From: Pseudomonadota bacterium
GTDB lineage: Bacteria > Pseudomonadota > Gammaproteobacteria > Xanthomonadales > Xanthomonadaceae
DNA length: 48,835 bases
NCBI GenBank assembly: GCA_030528565.1
Contig: JAUMYP010000015.1
Location: 1 to 48,835 of the forward strand
Direction: 5' to 3'
Numbering within the stretch: position 1 is the first letter of the stretch; each line of letters starts with the position of its first letter. This document shows positions 26,797 to 36,542 of the stretch, piece by piece. Under the pieces are notes generated by a model. It saw only the letters and a program-made list of their open reading frames with translations, had not been told where the DNA came from and made no database searches. Position numbers and translations under genes: made by a program.

Positions 26797-27165
26797 TTAC
26801 AGCACTTCAGGGGCAAGCGAAACGATCTTCATGAACTTTTCCGAGCGAAGTTCGCGCGTCACCGGCCCGAAGATACGGGTACCAATGGGTTCATGCTTGT
26901 TATTGAGCAGCACGGCGGCATTGCCATCGAAGCGAATCAGGCTGCCATCGGCGCGGCGCACGCCCTTGCGGGTACGCACCACGACAGCGTTGTAGACATC
27001 GCCTTTCTTTACCTTGCCGCGCGGAATGGCTTCTTTCACCGACACCTTGATGATGTCGCCGATACCAGCATAACGGCGCTTGGAACCACCGAGCACCTTG
27101 ATGCACATCACTTCCTTGGCACCGGAATTGTCGGCAACGTCGAGGCGGCTTTGCATTTGGATCAT
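26797..27165 (-). CDS. rplN: 50S ribosomal protein L14
   Basis: L14 lies at the subunit interface and is the docking site of the silencing factor RsfS. The 122-residue product shows [20 protein letters not shown] and the closing [20 protein letters not shown]. Length is exactly that of the family. Confidence 0.98.
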   Translation of the reverse strand: MIQMQSRLDVADNSGAKEVMCIKVLGGSKRRYAGIGDIIKVSVKEAIPRGKVKKGDVYNAVVVRTRKGVRRADGSLIRFDGNAAVLLNNKHEPIGTRIFGPVTRELRSEKFMKIVSLAPEVL

Positions 27166-27180
27166 GGTAGGGCCTCCTCG

Positions 27181-27444
27181 TTATTCCGCAGCCTGGGCGA
27201 GGACTTCAACCACGCGCCAGTTCTTGGTTTTCGACAGCGGTGCGCATTCGACAATGCGAACCAGATCGCCTTCTTTGCAGGCGTTTTCAGCATCGTGAGC
27301 ATGCAGCTTGGTGGAGCGACGGATGTACTTGCCGTACAGCGCGTGCTTGACGTGACGCTCAACCAGCACCGTCACCGTCTTGTCCATCTTGTTGCTGACC
27401 ACGCGGCCTTCGACCGTGTGCTGCTTTTTATCAGTGTTGTTCAT
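27181..27444 (-). CDS. rpsQ: 30S ribosomal protein S17
   Basis: S17 binds the 5' domain of 16S rRNA early in assembly. The 87-residue product ([17 protein letters not shown]) has [20 protein letters not shown] and [16 protein letters not shown]. The ATG at 27444 is chosen over an in-frame TTG two codons upstream. Confidence 0.97.
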   Translation of the reverse strand: MNNTDKKQHTVEGRVVSNKMDKTVTVLVERHVKHALYGKYIRRSTKLHAHDAENACKEGDLVRIVECAPLSKTKNWRVVEVLAQAAE

Positions 27445-27459
27445 GGTCAATCCTGTGGG

Positions 27460-27648
27460 TTACTGCCCGGCAGCGCCGAGCAGCATTTTGACACGTGCAA
27501 TTTCGCGGCGAACGCGACGCACTTCGTGGGTCTTGGCCAACTGGCCGGTCGCCTTCTGCATGCGCAGGGAGAATTGCTCTTTCTGCAGTTCAAGAAGGTG
27601 AGCCTTCAGTTCGGCTCCAGACTTTTGGCGGAGTTCTTTCAGTTCCAT
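27460..27648 (-). CDS. rpmC: 50S ribosomal protein L29
   Basis: L29 lies beside L23 at the exit tunnel, near the SRP and trigger-factor docking site. The 62-residue product begins [20 protein letters not shown] and has [19 protein letters not shown]. Its ATG shares one base with the rplP stop (TGATG), indicating coupling. Confidence 0.97.
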   Translation of the reverse strand: MELKELRQKSGAELKAHLLELQKEQFSLRMQKATGQLAKTHEVRRVRREIARVKMLLGAAGQ

Positions 27649-28061
27649 CAGCGCACCGTCCGGTTCACAAATTGGGTGGTGACCGAAAGCTTGGCCGAAG
27701 CCAGGCGGAACGCTTCGCGTGCCACTTCTTCGCTAACGCCTTCGATTTCATAGATCATGCGACCCGGCTGGATCTGCGCGACCCAGTATTCCACATTACC
27801 CTTACCCGAGCCCATGCGGACTTCAATCGGCTTTTCGGTAATCGGCTTGTCCGGGAACACACGGATCCACATCTTGCCGCCACGCTTGACGTAACGGCTG
27901 ATGGCACGACGGGCAGCCTCAATCTGGCGCGCGGTCAGGCGGCCGGTTTGCGTGGCACGCAGGCCATACTCACCGAACGACACCTGGTTTGCGCTCCAGG
28001 ACAGGCCTTCGTTACGGCCCTTGTGCTGCTTGCGATACTTGGTACGTTTGGGTTGCAACAT
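27648..28061 (-). CDS. rplP: 50S ribosomal protein L16
   Basis: L16 helps position aminoacyl-tRNA at the peptidyl transferase centre. The 137-residue product starts [20 protein letters not shown] and has [20 protein letters not shown] and [14 protein letters not shown]. It lies 2 bases after rpsC. Confidence 0.98.
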   Translation of the reverse strand: MLQPKRTKYRKQHKGRNEGLSWSANQVSFGEYGLRATQTGRLTARQIEAARRAISRYVKRGGKMWIRVFPDKPITEKPIEVRMGSGKGNVEYWVAQIQPGRMIYEIEGVSEEVAREAFRLASAKLSVTTQFVNRTVR

Positions 28062-28063
28062 GA

Positions 28064-28798
28064 TTAACCCCTTGCTTCACGTTCGCCACGCGGTTGACGC
28101 GGTGCACGAGCAGGACGCTCGCTACGCTCATTGCGCGGCTCTTCGTTCTTTTCCTGGCCTACTTGTGCGAAGTCAAAGATTTCGCCCTTGTAAATCCAGA
28201 CCTTGATGCCGATCACGCCATAGGTGGTGTGGGCTTCGGCAAAGCCGTAGTCAATATCCGCACGCAGGGTGTGCAGCGGCACACGGCCTTCGCGATACCA
28301 CTCCGAACGGGCGATTTCCGCACCGTTCAGGCGGCCGGCAACATTGACCTTGATGCCGAGTGCGCCAAGGCGCATGGCATTACCCACTGCACGCTTCATG
28401 GCACGGCGGAACATGATACGGCGTTCCAGCTGCTGGGCGATCGACTCGGCCACCAGCTGCGCATCGAGTTCCGGCTTGCGCACTTCGCTGACATTGATGT
28501 GCGCCGGAACGCCCATCATGTCAGAAACTTCCTTGCGCAGCTTTTCGATGTCCTCACCACGCTTGCCGATCACCACGCCCGGACGGGCGGTGTGAATGGT
28601 CACACGTGCGGACTTGGCCGGACGCTCGATGGTGATCTTGCTGATGCCGGCTGCGGCCAGCTTCTTGCGCAGCATGTCGCGAACCTTGAGGTCGGCGGCA
28701 AGGAATTCGGCGTATTCCTTCTTGCCGGCATACCACTTGGAATTCCAGTCCTTGGCGATGCCAAGACGGATGCCTACGGGATGTACTTTATGACCCAT
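28064..28798 (-). CDS. rpsC: 30S ribosomal protein S3
   Basis: S3 lines the mRNA entry site and has helicase activity with S4 and S5. The 244-residue product begins [20 protein letters not shown], has the KH motif [20 protein letters not shown], and ends in a basic Arg/Pro-rich extension ([18 protein letters not shown]). It is 2 bases after rplV. Confidence 0.98.
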   Translation of the reverse strand: MGHKVHPVGIRLGIAKDWNSKWYAGKKEYAEFLAADLKVRDMLRKKLAAAGISKITIERPAKSARVTIHTARPGVVIGKRGEDIEKLRKEVSDMMGVPAHINVSEVRKPELDAQLVAESIAQQLERRIMFRRAMKRAVGNAMRLGALGIKVNVAGRLNGAEIARSEWYREGRVPLHTLRADIDYGFAEAHTTYGVIGIKVWIYKGEIFDFAQVGQEKNEEPRNERSERPARAPRQPRGEREARG

Positions 28799-28800
28799 GA

Positions 28801-29136
28801 TTACTTGCCCTCGGCGACGACGATGGTGATGTGGCTGGTGCGCTTCAAGATGCGAGTACCACGACCCTTGGCACGCGCCATGAAGCGCTTCAGGGTGGGG
28901 CCTTCATCGACCATGATGGTCTTGACCTTGAGTGCATCAGCATCGGCACCGACATTGTTTTCAGCGTTGGAAACTGCCGACCACAACAGCTTGTGAATCA
29001 TGGCAGCGGCCTTCTTGTCGCTGAACTTCAGGAGGTCAAGCGCACGGGCTGCGGGCAGGCCGCGAACTTGATCTGCCACCAGACGGGCTTTCTGCGGGGA
29101 GATGCGCGCGGTGCGCAGGACTGCTTTGGCTTCCAT
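28801..29136 (-). CDS. rplV: 50S ribosomal protein L22
   Basis: L22 contributes an extended loop to the exit tunnel, the site of some macrolide-resistance changes. The 111-residue product ([20 protein letters not shown]) has the loop region [20 protein letters not shown]. The ATG at 29136 is preferred: AAGGAGAG stands 6 bases upstream of it, whereas the in-frame ATG at 29142 abuts that site. Confidence 0.97.
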   Translation of the reverse strand: MEAKAVLRTARISPQKARLVADQVRGLPAARALDLLKFSDKKAAAMIHKLLWSAVSNAENNVGADADALKVKTIMVDEGPTLKRFMARAKGRGTRILKRTSHITIVVAEGK

Positions 29137-29148
29137 TGTCATCTCTCC

Positions 29149-29418
29149 TTACTTCGACTTCTTGTCGCCGCCGTGACCTTTGAAGGTACGGGTCAGCGCG
29201 AATTCGCCGAGCTTGTGGCCCACCATGTTTTCGTTGACCAGCACCGGCACATGATTCTTGCCGTTGTGGACAGCGATGGTGAAGCCCACCATTTCCGGCA
29301 GGATCATCGAGCGACGCGACCAGGTCTTGATCGGCTTTTTGGTGTTATTACCCGCTTCTTCCACCTTCTTCAACAGGTGGTGGTCAATGAACGGGCCTTT
29401 TTTGAGTGAACGTGCCAT
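29149..29418 (-). CDS. rpsS: 30S ribosomal protein S19
   Basis: S19 lies in the 30S head and is the contact point of RimM, also encoded in this window. The 89-residue product begins [20 protein letters not shown] and has [20 protein letters not shown]. It is 6 bases after rplB. Confidence 0.98.
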   Translation of the reverse strand: MARSLKKGPFIDHHLLKKVEEAGNNTKKPIKTWSRRSMILPEMVGFTIAVHNGKNHVPVLVNENMVGHKLGEFALTRTFKGHGGDKKSK

Positions 29419-29424
29419 GGCCGA

Positions 29425-30252
29425 TTAACTCCTGCGATCGCGCACGATGAACTTCTGGGTGCGCTTGTTCTTGCGGGTCTTGTAACCCTTGGTCGGGACG
29501 CCCCACGGGGTGACCGGGTGCGGATTACCTTGGCCGGCCTTGGCTTCACCACCACCGTGCGGGTGGTCAACCGGGTTCATCACCACACCGCGGACGGTGG
29601 GACGCACGCCGCGCCAGCGTTTGGCACCGGCTTTACCCAGCTTTTCCAGGTTGTGCTCGACGTTGCCGACTTCACCGATGGTGGCACGGCATTCCACCGG
29701 CACCTTGCGCATTTCGCCCGAGCGCAGGCGCAGCGTGGCATAGCCCTGCTCGCGTGCGATTAGCTGCACACCGGCACCGGCAGCACGCGCCATTTGCGCG
29801 CCCTTGCCCGGCTTCATTTCGATGCAGTGGATGGTGGTACCCACCGGGATATTGCGCAGCGGCAAGGTATTGCCGGCACGAATCGGAGCCGATTCGCCCG
29901 CCAGCACCTGGTCGCCAGCCTTCAGGCCCTTCGGGGCGATGATGTAGCGACGCTCACCGTCCACATACAGCAGCAACGCGATGTGCGCCGTACGGTTGGG
30001 GTCATATTCAATGCGCTCCACCTTGGCCGGAATGCCTTCTTTGTTGCGCTTGAAGTCGATGATGCGGTAGTGCTGCTTGTGACCGCCACCGATATGGCGG
30101 GTGGTGATACGGCCGTGATGGTTGCGGCCACCAGTTTTGCCCTGCTTTTCCAGCAGCGGTGCATATGGTGCACCTTTGTGGAGGTCAGGCGTGACCACGC
30201 GAACCGCGCTGCGGCGGCCGGCGGAGGTCGGTTTGAAAGTCATCAAAGGCAT
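29425..30252 (-). CDS. rplB: 50S ribosomal protein L2
   Basis: L2 is needed for subunit association and peptidyl transferase activity. The 275-residue product shows [20 protein letters not shown] and the C-terminal [20 protein letters not shown], with the conserved His of the catalytic-centre loop. Length is normal. Confidence 0.98.
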   Translation of the reverse strand: MPLMTFKPTSAGRRSAVRVVTPDLHKGAPYAPLLEKQGKTGGRNHHGRITTRHIGGGHKQHYRIIDFKRNKEGIPAKVERIEYDPNRTAHIALLLYVDGERRYIIAPKGLKAGDQVLAGESAPIRAGNTLPLRNIPVGTTIHCIEMKPGKGAQMARAAGAGVQLIAREQGYATLRLRSGEMRKVPVECRATIGEVGNVEHNLEKLGKAGAKRWRGVRPTVRGVVMNPVDHPHGGGEAKAGQGNPHPVTPWGVPTKGYKTRKNKRTQKFIVRDRRS

Positions 30253-30262
30253 GCTGTACTCC

Positions 30263-30556
30263 TTAGGCCTTCGCCGTCACGTCGATGGCCTGACCTTCGG
30301 CCAACTTGACGTAAGCCTTGCGCCAGTCGCTACGGCGACCGGGACGCGAACGGAAGCCTTTCTGCTTACCCTTCACGTTGACCACGTTCACCGCTTCGAC
30401 CTTGACATCAAAGATTTGCTCAACGGCAGCCTTGACATCGGCCTTGGTCGCCGTGGTAGCCACTTCAAAGACGTATTGATTAGAAACTTCCTGCAAACGC
30501 GCGGTTTTTTCCGAAACGCGCGGCGCACGAATCACTTCATAGATATTGGTGCTCAT
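30263..30556 (-). CDS. rplW: 50S ribosomal protein L23
   Basis: L23 is the exit-tunnel docking protein for trigger factor and Ffh-SRP. The 97-residue product ([20 protein letters not shown]) has the long loop [20 protein letters not shown]. The ATG overlaps the rplD stop as ATGA. Confidence 0.98.
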   Translation of the reverse strand: MSTNIYEVIRAPRVSEKTARLQEVSNQYVFEVATTATKADVKAAVEQIFDVKVEAVNVVNVKGKQKGFRSRPGRRSDWRKAYVKLAEGQAIDVTAKA

Positions 30557-31155
30557 GCCAGCCACTCCTCGATTTTCTTCACCGCATCGGTGGTGATAAT
30601 CACCGAGTCGGAGGCGACCAGCGACACCGGATCCAGCCCCTGCACATCACGCACTTCGACGTAGGGCAGGTTACGAGCAGCCAGATACAGCGACTCACTG
30701 GCTTCCTCAATCACCAGCAGCGGGCGCTTGCCTGCTTCCAGCTCCTTGAGCTTGCCAACCAGACCGCGGGTCTTGGGCGAGTCCACTTCGATGGCATCCA
30801 CCACCGTCAGGCGCTCTTGGCGATTGAGCTCCGACAGGATGGCAGACATCGCAGCGCGATACATCTTGCGGTTGACTTTCTGCGCAAAGCTGCGCGGCTT
30901 GGCCGCAAAGGTCACGCCACCACCGACAAAAATCGGCGCAGTCAATGCACCGTGACGGGCGCCGCCGCCCTTCTGGCGCTTGGACTTCTTGGTGGTACCA
31001 CTGACTTCCGAGCGGGTCTTTTGCGCCTTGGTGCCAGCGCGACCGGCATTGCGGTAAGCCACCACGACCTGATGCACCAGGTCTTCAGAGAATTCACGGC
31101 CAAACACCGCGTCGGATACCGACACCTTGCCGCCGTTCTTGATGGTCAGTTCCAT
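30553..31155 (-). CDS. rplD: 50S ribosomal protein L4
   Basis: L4 lines the exit tunnel and, in Escherichia coli, represses the S10 operon. The 200-residue product ([20 protein letters not shown]) has [20 protein letters not shown] and the C-terminal [20 protein letters not shown]. Two ATGs compete. The one at 31161 overlaps the rplC stop as ATGA, and the one at 31155 has GGGAG about 7 bases upstream and matches the family start. I chose 31155. Confidence 0.96.
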   Translation of the reverse strand: MELTIKNGGKVSVSDAVFGREFSEDLVHQVVVAYRNAGRAGTKAQKTRSEVSGTTKKSKRQKGGGARHGALTAPIFVGGGVTFAAKPRSFAQKVNRKMYRAAMSAILSELNRQERLTVVDAIEVDSPKTRGLVGKLKELEAGKRPLLVIEEASESLYLAARNLPYVEVRDVQGLDPVSLVASDSVIITTDAVKKIEEWLA

Positions 31156-31157
31156 GC

Positions 31158-31814
31158 TCATGCTCCCTTGCTTGCCGGACGCACGATGACATCACCACCC
31201 GGTGCACCCGGCACCGCACCGCGCACGGCAATCAGGCCGCGCTCGGCATCCACCTTCACAACCTGAAGGTTCTGGGTGGTCTGGGTTTCGGCACCCATGT
31301 GACCGGACATCTTTTTACCCGGGAACACACGACCCGGAGTCTGACGCTGACCAATCGAGCCCGGGGCACGATGCGACAGCGAGTTACCGTGGGTAGCGTC
31401 ACCCATGGTGAAGTTCCAGCGCTTGATGGTGCCCTGGAAGCCTTTACCCTTGGTCACGCCCTGGACATCGACCAGCTGACCTTCGGCAAAGATGTCGGCG
31501 CGAATTTCGCCGCCCACCTCAAAGCCGGAAAGCTTGTCGTCGGCCACGCGGAATTCCCACAAACCACGACCGGCTTCCACCTTGGCCTTGGCCAGGTGAC
31601 CGGCACCGGCCTTGTTGACCAGCGCAGCACGCTTGACACCGGCAGTGACCTGCACGGCACTGTAACCGTCGTTTTCGACCGTCTTGATTTGGGTAATGCG
31701 GTTCGGAGTGGCTTCAATCAGCGTTACCGGGATGGACTTGCCATCTTCGGTAAACACGCGGCTCATGCCAGCCTTGCGCCCAACCAGACCCAGTTGATGA
31801 ATTTTCGTCGACAT
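31158..31814 (-). CDS. rplC: 50S ribosomal protein L3
   Basis: L3 starts 50S assembly and reaches toward the peptidyl transferase centre. The 218-residue product shows [13 protein letters not shown], the loop [20 protein letters not shown] and [20 protein letters not shown]. The Gln in the GQRQ loop is the site that PrmB methylates in relatives. It lies 13 bases after rpsJ. Confidence 0.98.
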   Translation of the reverse strand: MSTKIHQLGLVGRKAGMSRVFTEDGKSIPVTLIEATPNRITQIKTVENDGYSAVQVTAGVKRAALVNKAGAGHLAKAKVEAGRGLWEFRVADDKLSGFEVGGEIRADIFAEGQLVDVQGVTKGKGFQGTIKRWNFTMGDATHGNSLSHRAPGSIGQRQTPGRVFPGKKMSGHMGAETQTTQNLQVVKVDAERGLIAVRGAVPGAPGGDVIVRPASKGA

Positions 31815-31827
31815 GATGATGCGCTCC

Positions 31828-32139
31828 TCAGGTCAACTTGATTTGCACGTCAACGCCAGCAGCCAGTTCGAGCTTCATCAGCGCGTCCACGGTCTTGTCA
31901 TTGGGGTCAACGATATCGAGCACACGCTTGTGCGTGCGGGTTTCGTACTGGTCGCGCGCGTCCTTGTCGACGTGCGGCGAAACCAACACGGTGTAGCGTT
32001 CAGTCTTGGTCGGCAGCGGAATCGGGCCACGCACTTGCGCGCCGGTCCGCTTGGCCGTCTCGACAATCTCGCTGGCCGAGCGATCGATCAGGCGATGATC
32101 GAAGGCCTTGAGCCGGATGCGGATTTTTTGGTCCGTCAT
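31828..32139 (-). CDS. rpsJ: 30S ribosomal protein S10 / NusE
   Basis: S10 serves in the 30S head and, as NusE, in antitermination with NusB. The 103-residue product begins [20 protein letters not shown] and has [20 protein letters not shown]. The ATG at 32139 gives exactly the family length; the longer frame from 32343 is rejected. It is the first gene of the superoperon here. Confidence 0.98.
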   Translation of the reverse strand: MTDQKIRIRLKAFDHRLIDRSASEIVETAKRTGAQVRGPIPLPTKTERYTVLVSPHVDKDARDQYETRTHKRVLDIVDPNDKTVDALMKLELAAGVDVQIKLT

Positions 32140-32466
32140 GACGGAAGTTCCTCGGTTAATAGCTCTACCTTTCGGCAAAGCCCTGCATAAAGCAGGCAGT
32201 TCAAAAGAGCGACAGGTGAAACGGCTATTTGCGCCCCACCCCGTTACAGCAATCCATTCAACAACAATGGCGGCCCGGTCACCCGGCCCGCCCAGAGCAA
32301 AAACAAACGCGCAAACATCCCCGCAAACGGGAAAGCCACGCAACCTGTCCTTGTCTGGCGAATACGAAGCGCATCCTGCCCCTCATTTCGCTGGCACTGT
32401 AGAAGTAATACCCCCACAATCAGTCGCGCATTGTGTCATATACCAACGACAAACGCAAGCATGTCT
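32140..32466 (-). other. S10 operon leader region
   Basis: No gene is visible here. A CCTGC/GCAGG stem (32182-32196) lies about 45 bases before the rpsJ ATG, and a GC-rich imperfect hairpin lies around 32270-32290. An L4-responsive leader occurs at this place in enterobacteria, but I cannot match its structure. I found no convincing -35/-10 pair, and tufA/fusA are not upstream. The upstream part may be replaced by the transposase-bearing DNA that follows. Confidence 0.4.
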
Positions 32467-32640
32467 ATCCCGCCAATACATATTGCACTGGTGCTCGCCT
32501 GCGAGGAACTGCATGGGGGATCGTAATCCGAGTGCGTAGTGGGGTCTGGATTCGTTGAACCAGATGAGGTAATCGAGCAACTTGTCGTTGAAGGCTTTGA
32601 TGTCCTGGGACAGCAAGTCTTTGGGCGTCCTGGACGCCAG
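32467..32640 (-). mobile_element. Truncated integrase-core transposase, C-terminal end only
   Basis: In this minus-strand frame about 58 residues read as the C-terminal part of a DDE integrase-core transposase: AFNDKLLDYLIWFNESRPHY followed by ALGLRSPMQFL and a CNMYW end-like word. This resembles the (x)FN(x)xRPHxALGxxSP tail of the IS481/IS3-type rve family. The catalytic DDE part is missing, and upstream codons in all frames do not continue it. It is a relic between the S10 leader and the peroxidase gene. Confidence 0.7.
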
Positions 32641-32774
32641 ATTACATCTCGGCAAAAAAGAAACAATAACCGCAAAAGTCACACACTGTTGCACAACAGC
32701 AACAAGCCAGCATCCTGTCGGTGATGCCTTTATGATGCGCGGCAGTCCAAGCCATTCCACCCGAGGAACACGCC

Positions 32775-33686
32775 ATGAATACCCCGCAAACCACCATCCT
32801 TCCTGAAGGCATGAGCGCCTGCATCGTGATTGAAGCTGACATCACCCAGGCGCGCCTGCATGATGTGCGCCGCGCCTGCCAGCAATTGGCCGATATATTG
32901 CAGCGCCATCGCAGCCTCCAGCCGGAAGCGCAACTGGGGCTGGCGGTCGGCTTTGGCGCAGGCGTGTGGCCGCAGTTGCGCCGCGATAGCGCAGAAGGCG
33001 CCGAGCTCAAACCCTTCCGTGCGCTGGGCAACGGCCTGGCACCAGCCACCCAGCACGATATCGCCATCCATATCCAGTCCATGAGCCATGGCGCCAATAT
33101 GCTGCTGGCGCTCGAGGTACTGGCCGCCTTTGGCGATGCCATCAAAGTGGCGGATGAAACCCATGGCTTCCGCCTGCATGAGAACCGGGGCTATGACGGC
33201 TTTGTCGATGGTACCGAGAACCCCGCAGGCGATGCCCGTCCGCCAGTCGGCGTGATTGCCGCCCCGGCGATAGATGCCGGTGGCAGCTACCTGTTGCTGC
33301 AAAAATACCGCCACGACCTGAAATGCTGGAATGCGCTCAGCGATGAGAGACAGGAAGCCATCGTGGGCCGCAGCAAGGCCGATGATGAAGAATTGCCCGG
33401 CGACAAGCGCCTGCCCGACAGCCATCTGGGGCGTGTTGACCTGAAAGAAAACGGCCGGGGCCTGAAAATCCTGCGGCAGAGCCTGCCCTATGGCAGCGCC
33501 TCCGGCGAGCAGGGCCTGATGTTCATCGCCTACTGCGCACGCCTGCACAATATTGAGCAGCAACTGCTCAGCATGTTTGGCGAAACCGATGGCCGCACCG
33601 ACCTCTTGCTGGGCAACATCAGCACCGCCATCAGCGGCAGCTATTACTTCGTCCCCTCGCAACAGCGGCTGGCGGATTTGGGTTGA
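32775..33686 (+). CDS. DyP-type haem peroxidase (YfeX-like)
   Basis: A cytoplasmic dye-decolorising-type peroxidase of 303 residues. The hallmark GFVDGTENP carries the catalytic Asp145; the proximal haem ligand is His217 in PDSHLGRVD, and the distal Arg is Arg234 in KILRQSLPYG. No signal peptide or Tat motif is present, unlike EfeB, so it belongs with the YfeX/class P-B type. The physiological substrate is unknown. It is monocistronic, with a terminator 16 bases past the stop, and lies next to the transposase relic, so part of its upstream region may be new. Confidence 0.93.
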   Translation: MNTPQTTILPEGMSACIVIEADITQARLHDVRRACQQLADILQRHRSLQPEAQLGLAVGFGAGVWPQLRRDSAEGAELKPFRALGNGLAPATQHDIAIHIQSMSHGANMLLALEVLAAFGDAIKVADETHGFRLHENRGYDGFVDGTENPAGDARPPVGVIAAPAIDAGGSYLLLQKYRHDLKCWNALSDERQEAIVGRSKADDEELPGDKRLPDSHLGRVDLKENGRGLKILRQSLPYGSASGEQGLMFIAYCARLHNIEQQLLSMFGETDGRTDLLLGNISTAISGSYYFVPSQQRLADLG

Positions 33687-33701
33687 AATAGCACATAACA
33701 C

Positions 33702-33733
33702 AAAGCCAGCGGCATAACAGCCGCTGGTTTTTT
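33702..33733 (+). terminator. Rho-independent terminator of the DyP gene
   Basis: CCAGCGGC-ATAACA-GCCGCTGG followed by TTTTTT, with preceding A's that can extend the stem. It begins 16 bases after the peroxidase stop. Confidence 0.9.
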
Positions 33734-33905
33734 GATTCCTTACCTCTAATCCCTGCATCAAAACCTACCCAAAGAAATATGCCAATCCAGCACCTTGGCC
33801 TACAAGCGCCGAATCATTTGATGCTGGGACTGAACATCTAGCTCCCCAAGTCAGAAAACAGGCTCTAAAGTAGGCGGCTGTTCTCATCAGAGAGGTTCCG
33901 CCCTT

Positions 33906-35477
33906 ATGTCAACCACCGCCCTGTCCCGCCAGAATCACGAGTTTCTGGGTCACCCCAAGGGGCTGTACGTATGCTTCCTGACTGAAATGTGGGAGCGCTT
34001 TGCCTTCTACGGCATGAAGGCGCTGTTGTTTCTGTATCTCACCAAGCACCATTTGTTTGCCGACAACAATGGCTATCTGTTGCTGGGCACTTATGCCGGG
34101 CTGGCCTACGCCCTGCCACTGGTCGGCGGCATCCTGGCCGACAAGCATCTGGGAATGCGCAAAGCGGTGCTTTATGGCGGGATTTTGCTTGCCCTGGGGC
34201 AGCTTGGCATGGCCTATACCGGCAGTCAGGCGCAGGGGGGGCAGGGGCAGGCCGTGCAGGATGCCGCCGCCATCCAGGTGATGTATTTCTCGTTGGCGCT
34301 GATTGCCGTGGGCGTGGGTTTTTTGAAGCCCAATATTTCCACCATCGTCGGCCGGCTGTATGCCGAAAATGACCCGCGCCGCGATGCCGGTTTCAGCATC
34401 TTCTATATGGGCATCAATCTCGGCGCACTGATTTCTTCGCTGGTGGTGGCCTATATCGGTGAAAAATACGGCTGGGGCTATGGCTTTGGCCTGGCCGGGG
34501 TGATGATGGCCTTGGGATTGGTGCAATTTGTCATCGGTCGCAAGCATTTGCTGGGACAGGGCGAGCCTGCCGACCCGGAGCGGCTGCGGGCATCGTTCTG
34601 GCTTGGCCTGTCACGGGAATGGCTCATCTATCTGGGCGGCTTGCTGCTGACCGTCGCCGTTTGGCAAGTGCTGCAAACCCGCATTGATTTTGCACCGCTG
34701 TCGCGGCTTCTGGGCGGGCATGAAGTCACCCTGACCGAAGTGCTGGCGGTGGTGCTCGGCGCCGGGCTGTATGCATGGTTTGTGCGCCTGCTGTTTTCCG
34801 GCATCAGTGCTGCCGAAAAAGGCCGGATGATCATGCTGATGACCCTCATCACCATCAGCGCGCTGTTTTGGGGGCTGTATGAACAGACCTATGGCCCCTG
34901 GGTCGCCATGGCTGACCGGGTAATGGATCGCAGCCTGTTCGGCTTCACGCTCACCGCCGGGCAAACCACGGCCCTGGGTGCGCTGTTCGTGATTGCGCTG
35001 ACCCCGGTATTCACCCTGCTCTGGCCGCGCCTGGATCGCTGGGGATTGAACCCGAGCTATCCGGCCAAATTCGCCTGGGCACTGGTGTTCTGTGGCCTGG
35101 CGTTTGCCGTGCTGGTGGCTGCGACCGCCCGGGGGAGCGACAACATCAGCCTGTGGTGGATGGTGCTGGCTTATTTCGTGCTGGTGCTGGGTGAAATGAT
35201 GCTTTCCCCGGTCGGCCTGTCCGCCGTCACCGTGCTGTCCATCCCGCGCGCGGTGGGCATGATGATGGGCGCATGGTTCCTGTTCTCGGCCTTTGGTGAA
35301 ATCATCGCCGGACGCATGGGTAGCTGGGCTTCGGTCAGCCCTGATGCCAGCACTGCCGAAACCCTGGCCATTTACAACGATGTGTTTACCCGCATGATGT
35401 GGATTGGCCTGGGTGCTGGTGTAGTGATGTTCCTGGTAACGCCACTGCTCAAGCGCGGCATGAAAGCGGCGAACTGA
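33906..35477 (+). CDS. POT/PTR2-family proton-dependent oligopeptide transporter
   Basis: An inner-membrane major-facilitator importer of di- and tripeptides driven by protons. The 523-residue product has the family signature E27-MWE-R31-F (ExxERF) on the first helix, FYGMKALLFLYL, the conserved GGILADKHLGMRKAVL and about fourteen hydrophobic segments, with LALGEMMLSPVGLS-like VLGEMMLSPVGLSAVT near the C-terminus. A GAGAGG lies about 10 bases before the ATG. A 220-base gap with no gene separates it from the peroxidase. Confidence 0.94.
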   Translation: MSTTALSRQNHEFLGHPKGLYVCFLTEMWERFAFYGMKALLFLYLTKHHLFADNNGYLLLGTYAGLAYALPLVGGILADKHLGMRKAVLYGGILLALGQLGMAYTGSQAQGGQGQAVQDAAAIQVMYFSLALIAVGVGFLKPNISTIVGRLYAENDPRRDAGFSIFYMGINLGALISSLVVAYIGEKYGWGYGFGLAGVMMALGLVQFVIGRKHLLGQGEPADPERLRASFWLGLSREWLIYLGGLLLTVAVWQVLQTRIDFAPLSRLLGGHEVTLTEVLAVVLGAGLYAWFVRLLFSGISAAEKGRMIMLMTLITISALFWGLYEQTYGPWVAMADRVMDRSLFGFTLTAGQTTALGALFVIALTPVFTLLWPRLDRWGLNPSYPAKFAWALVFCGLAFAVLVAATARGSDNISLWWMVLAYFVLVLGEMMLSPVGLSAVTVLSIPRAVGMMMGAWFLFSAFGEIIAGRMGSWASVSPDASTAETLAIYNDVFTRMMWIGLGAGVVMFLVTPLLKRGMKAAN

Positions 35478-35520
35478 AGATAAAACGGCGGGCGCGGACG
35501 CCTGCCTGCTTCCGGAACAC

Positions 35521-35559
35521 TGACAAACCCCGTGCTTGCAGAAAGCACGGGGTTTGTCA
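35521..35559. terminator. Bidirectional terminator between the peptide transporter and the lipoprotein gene
   Basis: TGACAAACCCCGTGCT (35521-35536) pairs perfectly over 16 bp with 35544-35559, 44 bases after the transporter stop. The arm ends GGGGTTTGT on the plus strand. It sits between convergent genes and can serve both. A short CCCGGT/ACCGGG stem follows at 35600-35615. Confidence 0.8.
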
Positions 35560-35683
35560 TGCAGATTGCTGTGTGGCGCATCAGCCATCAAAGCCCCGGC
35601 CCGGTACAAACCGGGGGTGCGGCCTTCCCGACACAGCCAGATACAGAAAATGCCCGTTACCCGCAGTGGCGGGCGGGCTTTGC

Positions 35684-36349
35684 CTACATGATTTTCGGCC
35701 AGGACTCACGCCCCACCGCTTCACGCCTCATGGTTTGATAATGCCGACAGACAGATAGTGGGGTATAGAAGGCATGACGCTGCAATAAGTCGGCACGGAC
35801 TGTCTCGGGCAGTTCCACAGCGCCGCCCTCGCTCAACCGTACTTGCAGGAACGGCAAACGGCCATGCCTGGGCAAATCAAAACCACGTCGCGCTGCCGCG
35901 CTGCGCACCTGTTCGGCAATTGGATAATCCCGATCTGGCTCACGCAGCCCCGCAGGCCGCACGCCATCAGCAAACAGCGCCGGCGGGAAATCAAGCTCCA
36001 GAGAGGCCGTGGCAGGCTGCGGGCGCGGCCTTGTCACCGCATACAGCCTCGCGCTACACGCCATGATGCTTGGCAGCGCATCCCGAATCTGCCCCTGCGC
36101 CATCAGCGCCCGCAAGGCGGCAGCCGTACCGGCTCTATCCTCGACAATCGCAAACCGATAGTCTTTATGCCCCCTGTTATCTCCCCAACCTTCGGTCAGC
36201 AAATACACCCCGCCCTGGCCATCCGGCGCCAAGGCCAGTATCCGGCTGTAATCGGTATGCCAGGTTTGTGGCTGCATCTCGTAAATGTTGTAGCTGCAAG
36301 CCGTCAGCAGCAAACCCAACAGCATGAGCATGATGCGCCATTTTTTCAT
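35684..36349 (-). CDS. Predicted lipoprotein, unknown family
   Basis: A 221-residue product with a lipoprotein signal: MKKWRIMLMLLGLLLTACSY, lipobox LTAC, Ser at +2 (outer-membrane sorting is likely). The mature part is alpha/beta with TDYSRILALAPDGQGGVYLL, like one blade of a propeller-type fold, then an Arg/Ala-rich half ending near CRHYQTMRREAVG. No family is recognised. GGGAGG lies 6 bases before the ATG at 36349; a GTG one codon upstream is rejected. It is convergent with the peptide transporter. Confidence 0.7.
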   Translation of the reverse strand: MKKWRIMLMLLGLLLTACSYNIYEMQPQTWHTDYSRILALAPDGQGGVYLLTEGWGDNRGHKDYRFAIVEDRAGTAAALRALMAQGQIRDALPSIMACSARLYAVTRPRPQPATASLELDFPPALFADGVRPAGLREPDRDYPIAEQVRSAAARRGFDLPRHGRLPFLQVRLSEGGAVELPETVRADLLQRHAFYTPLSVCRHYQTMRREAVGRESWPKIM

Positions 36350-36502
36350 CACAAGCCTCCCGAACCTGCTCCAAGCCCAGCCATCACCGTAGCCTAAGAC
36401 CAGGCCGAAAGCGAATTACAAGACAGCCGTCCTGGAGCCTGTGCAAAGACTTTTAATTCCGGCACGACCTCCGCATCGGCAGGACAGTTTGTTACCCCGC
36501 AA

Positions 36503-36532
36503 ACAAAAGGCCGGAATTTTCCGGCCTTTTGT
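36503..36532 (-). terminator. Terminator after the AbgT-family gene
   Basis: ACAAAAGGCCGG pairs with CCGGCCTTTTGT. On the minus strand the right arm gives CCTTTTGTTTG, 10 bases past the AbgT stop. The stem is at least 12 bp. Confidence 0.85.
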
Positions 36533-36542
36533 GCGCTTGCCA

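Noticed and set aside
36423-36451. Further full copy of the dispersed repeat
   Set aside because: Only a GAGCCTGTGCAAAGACTTT-like start is present, without the paired right end.
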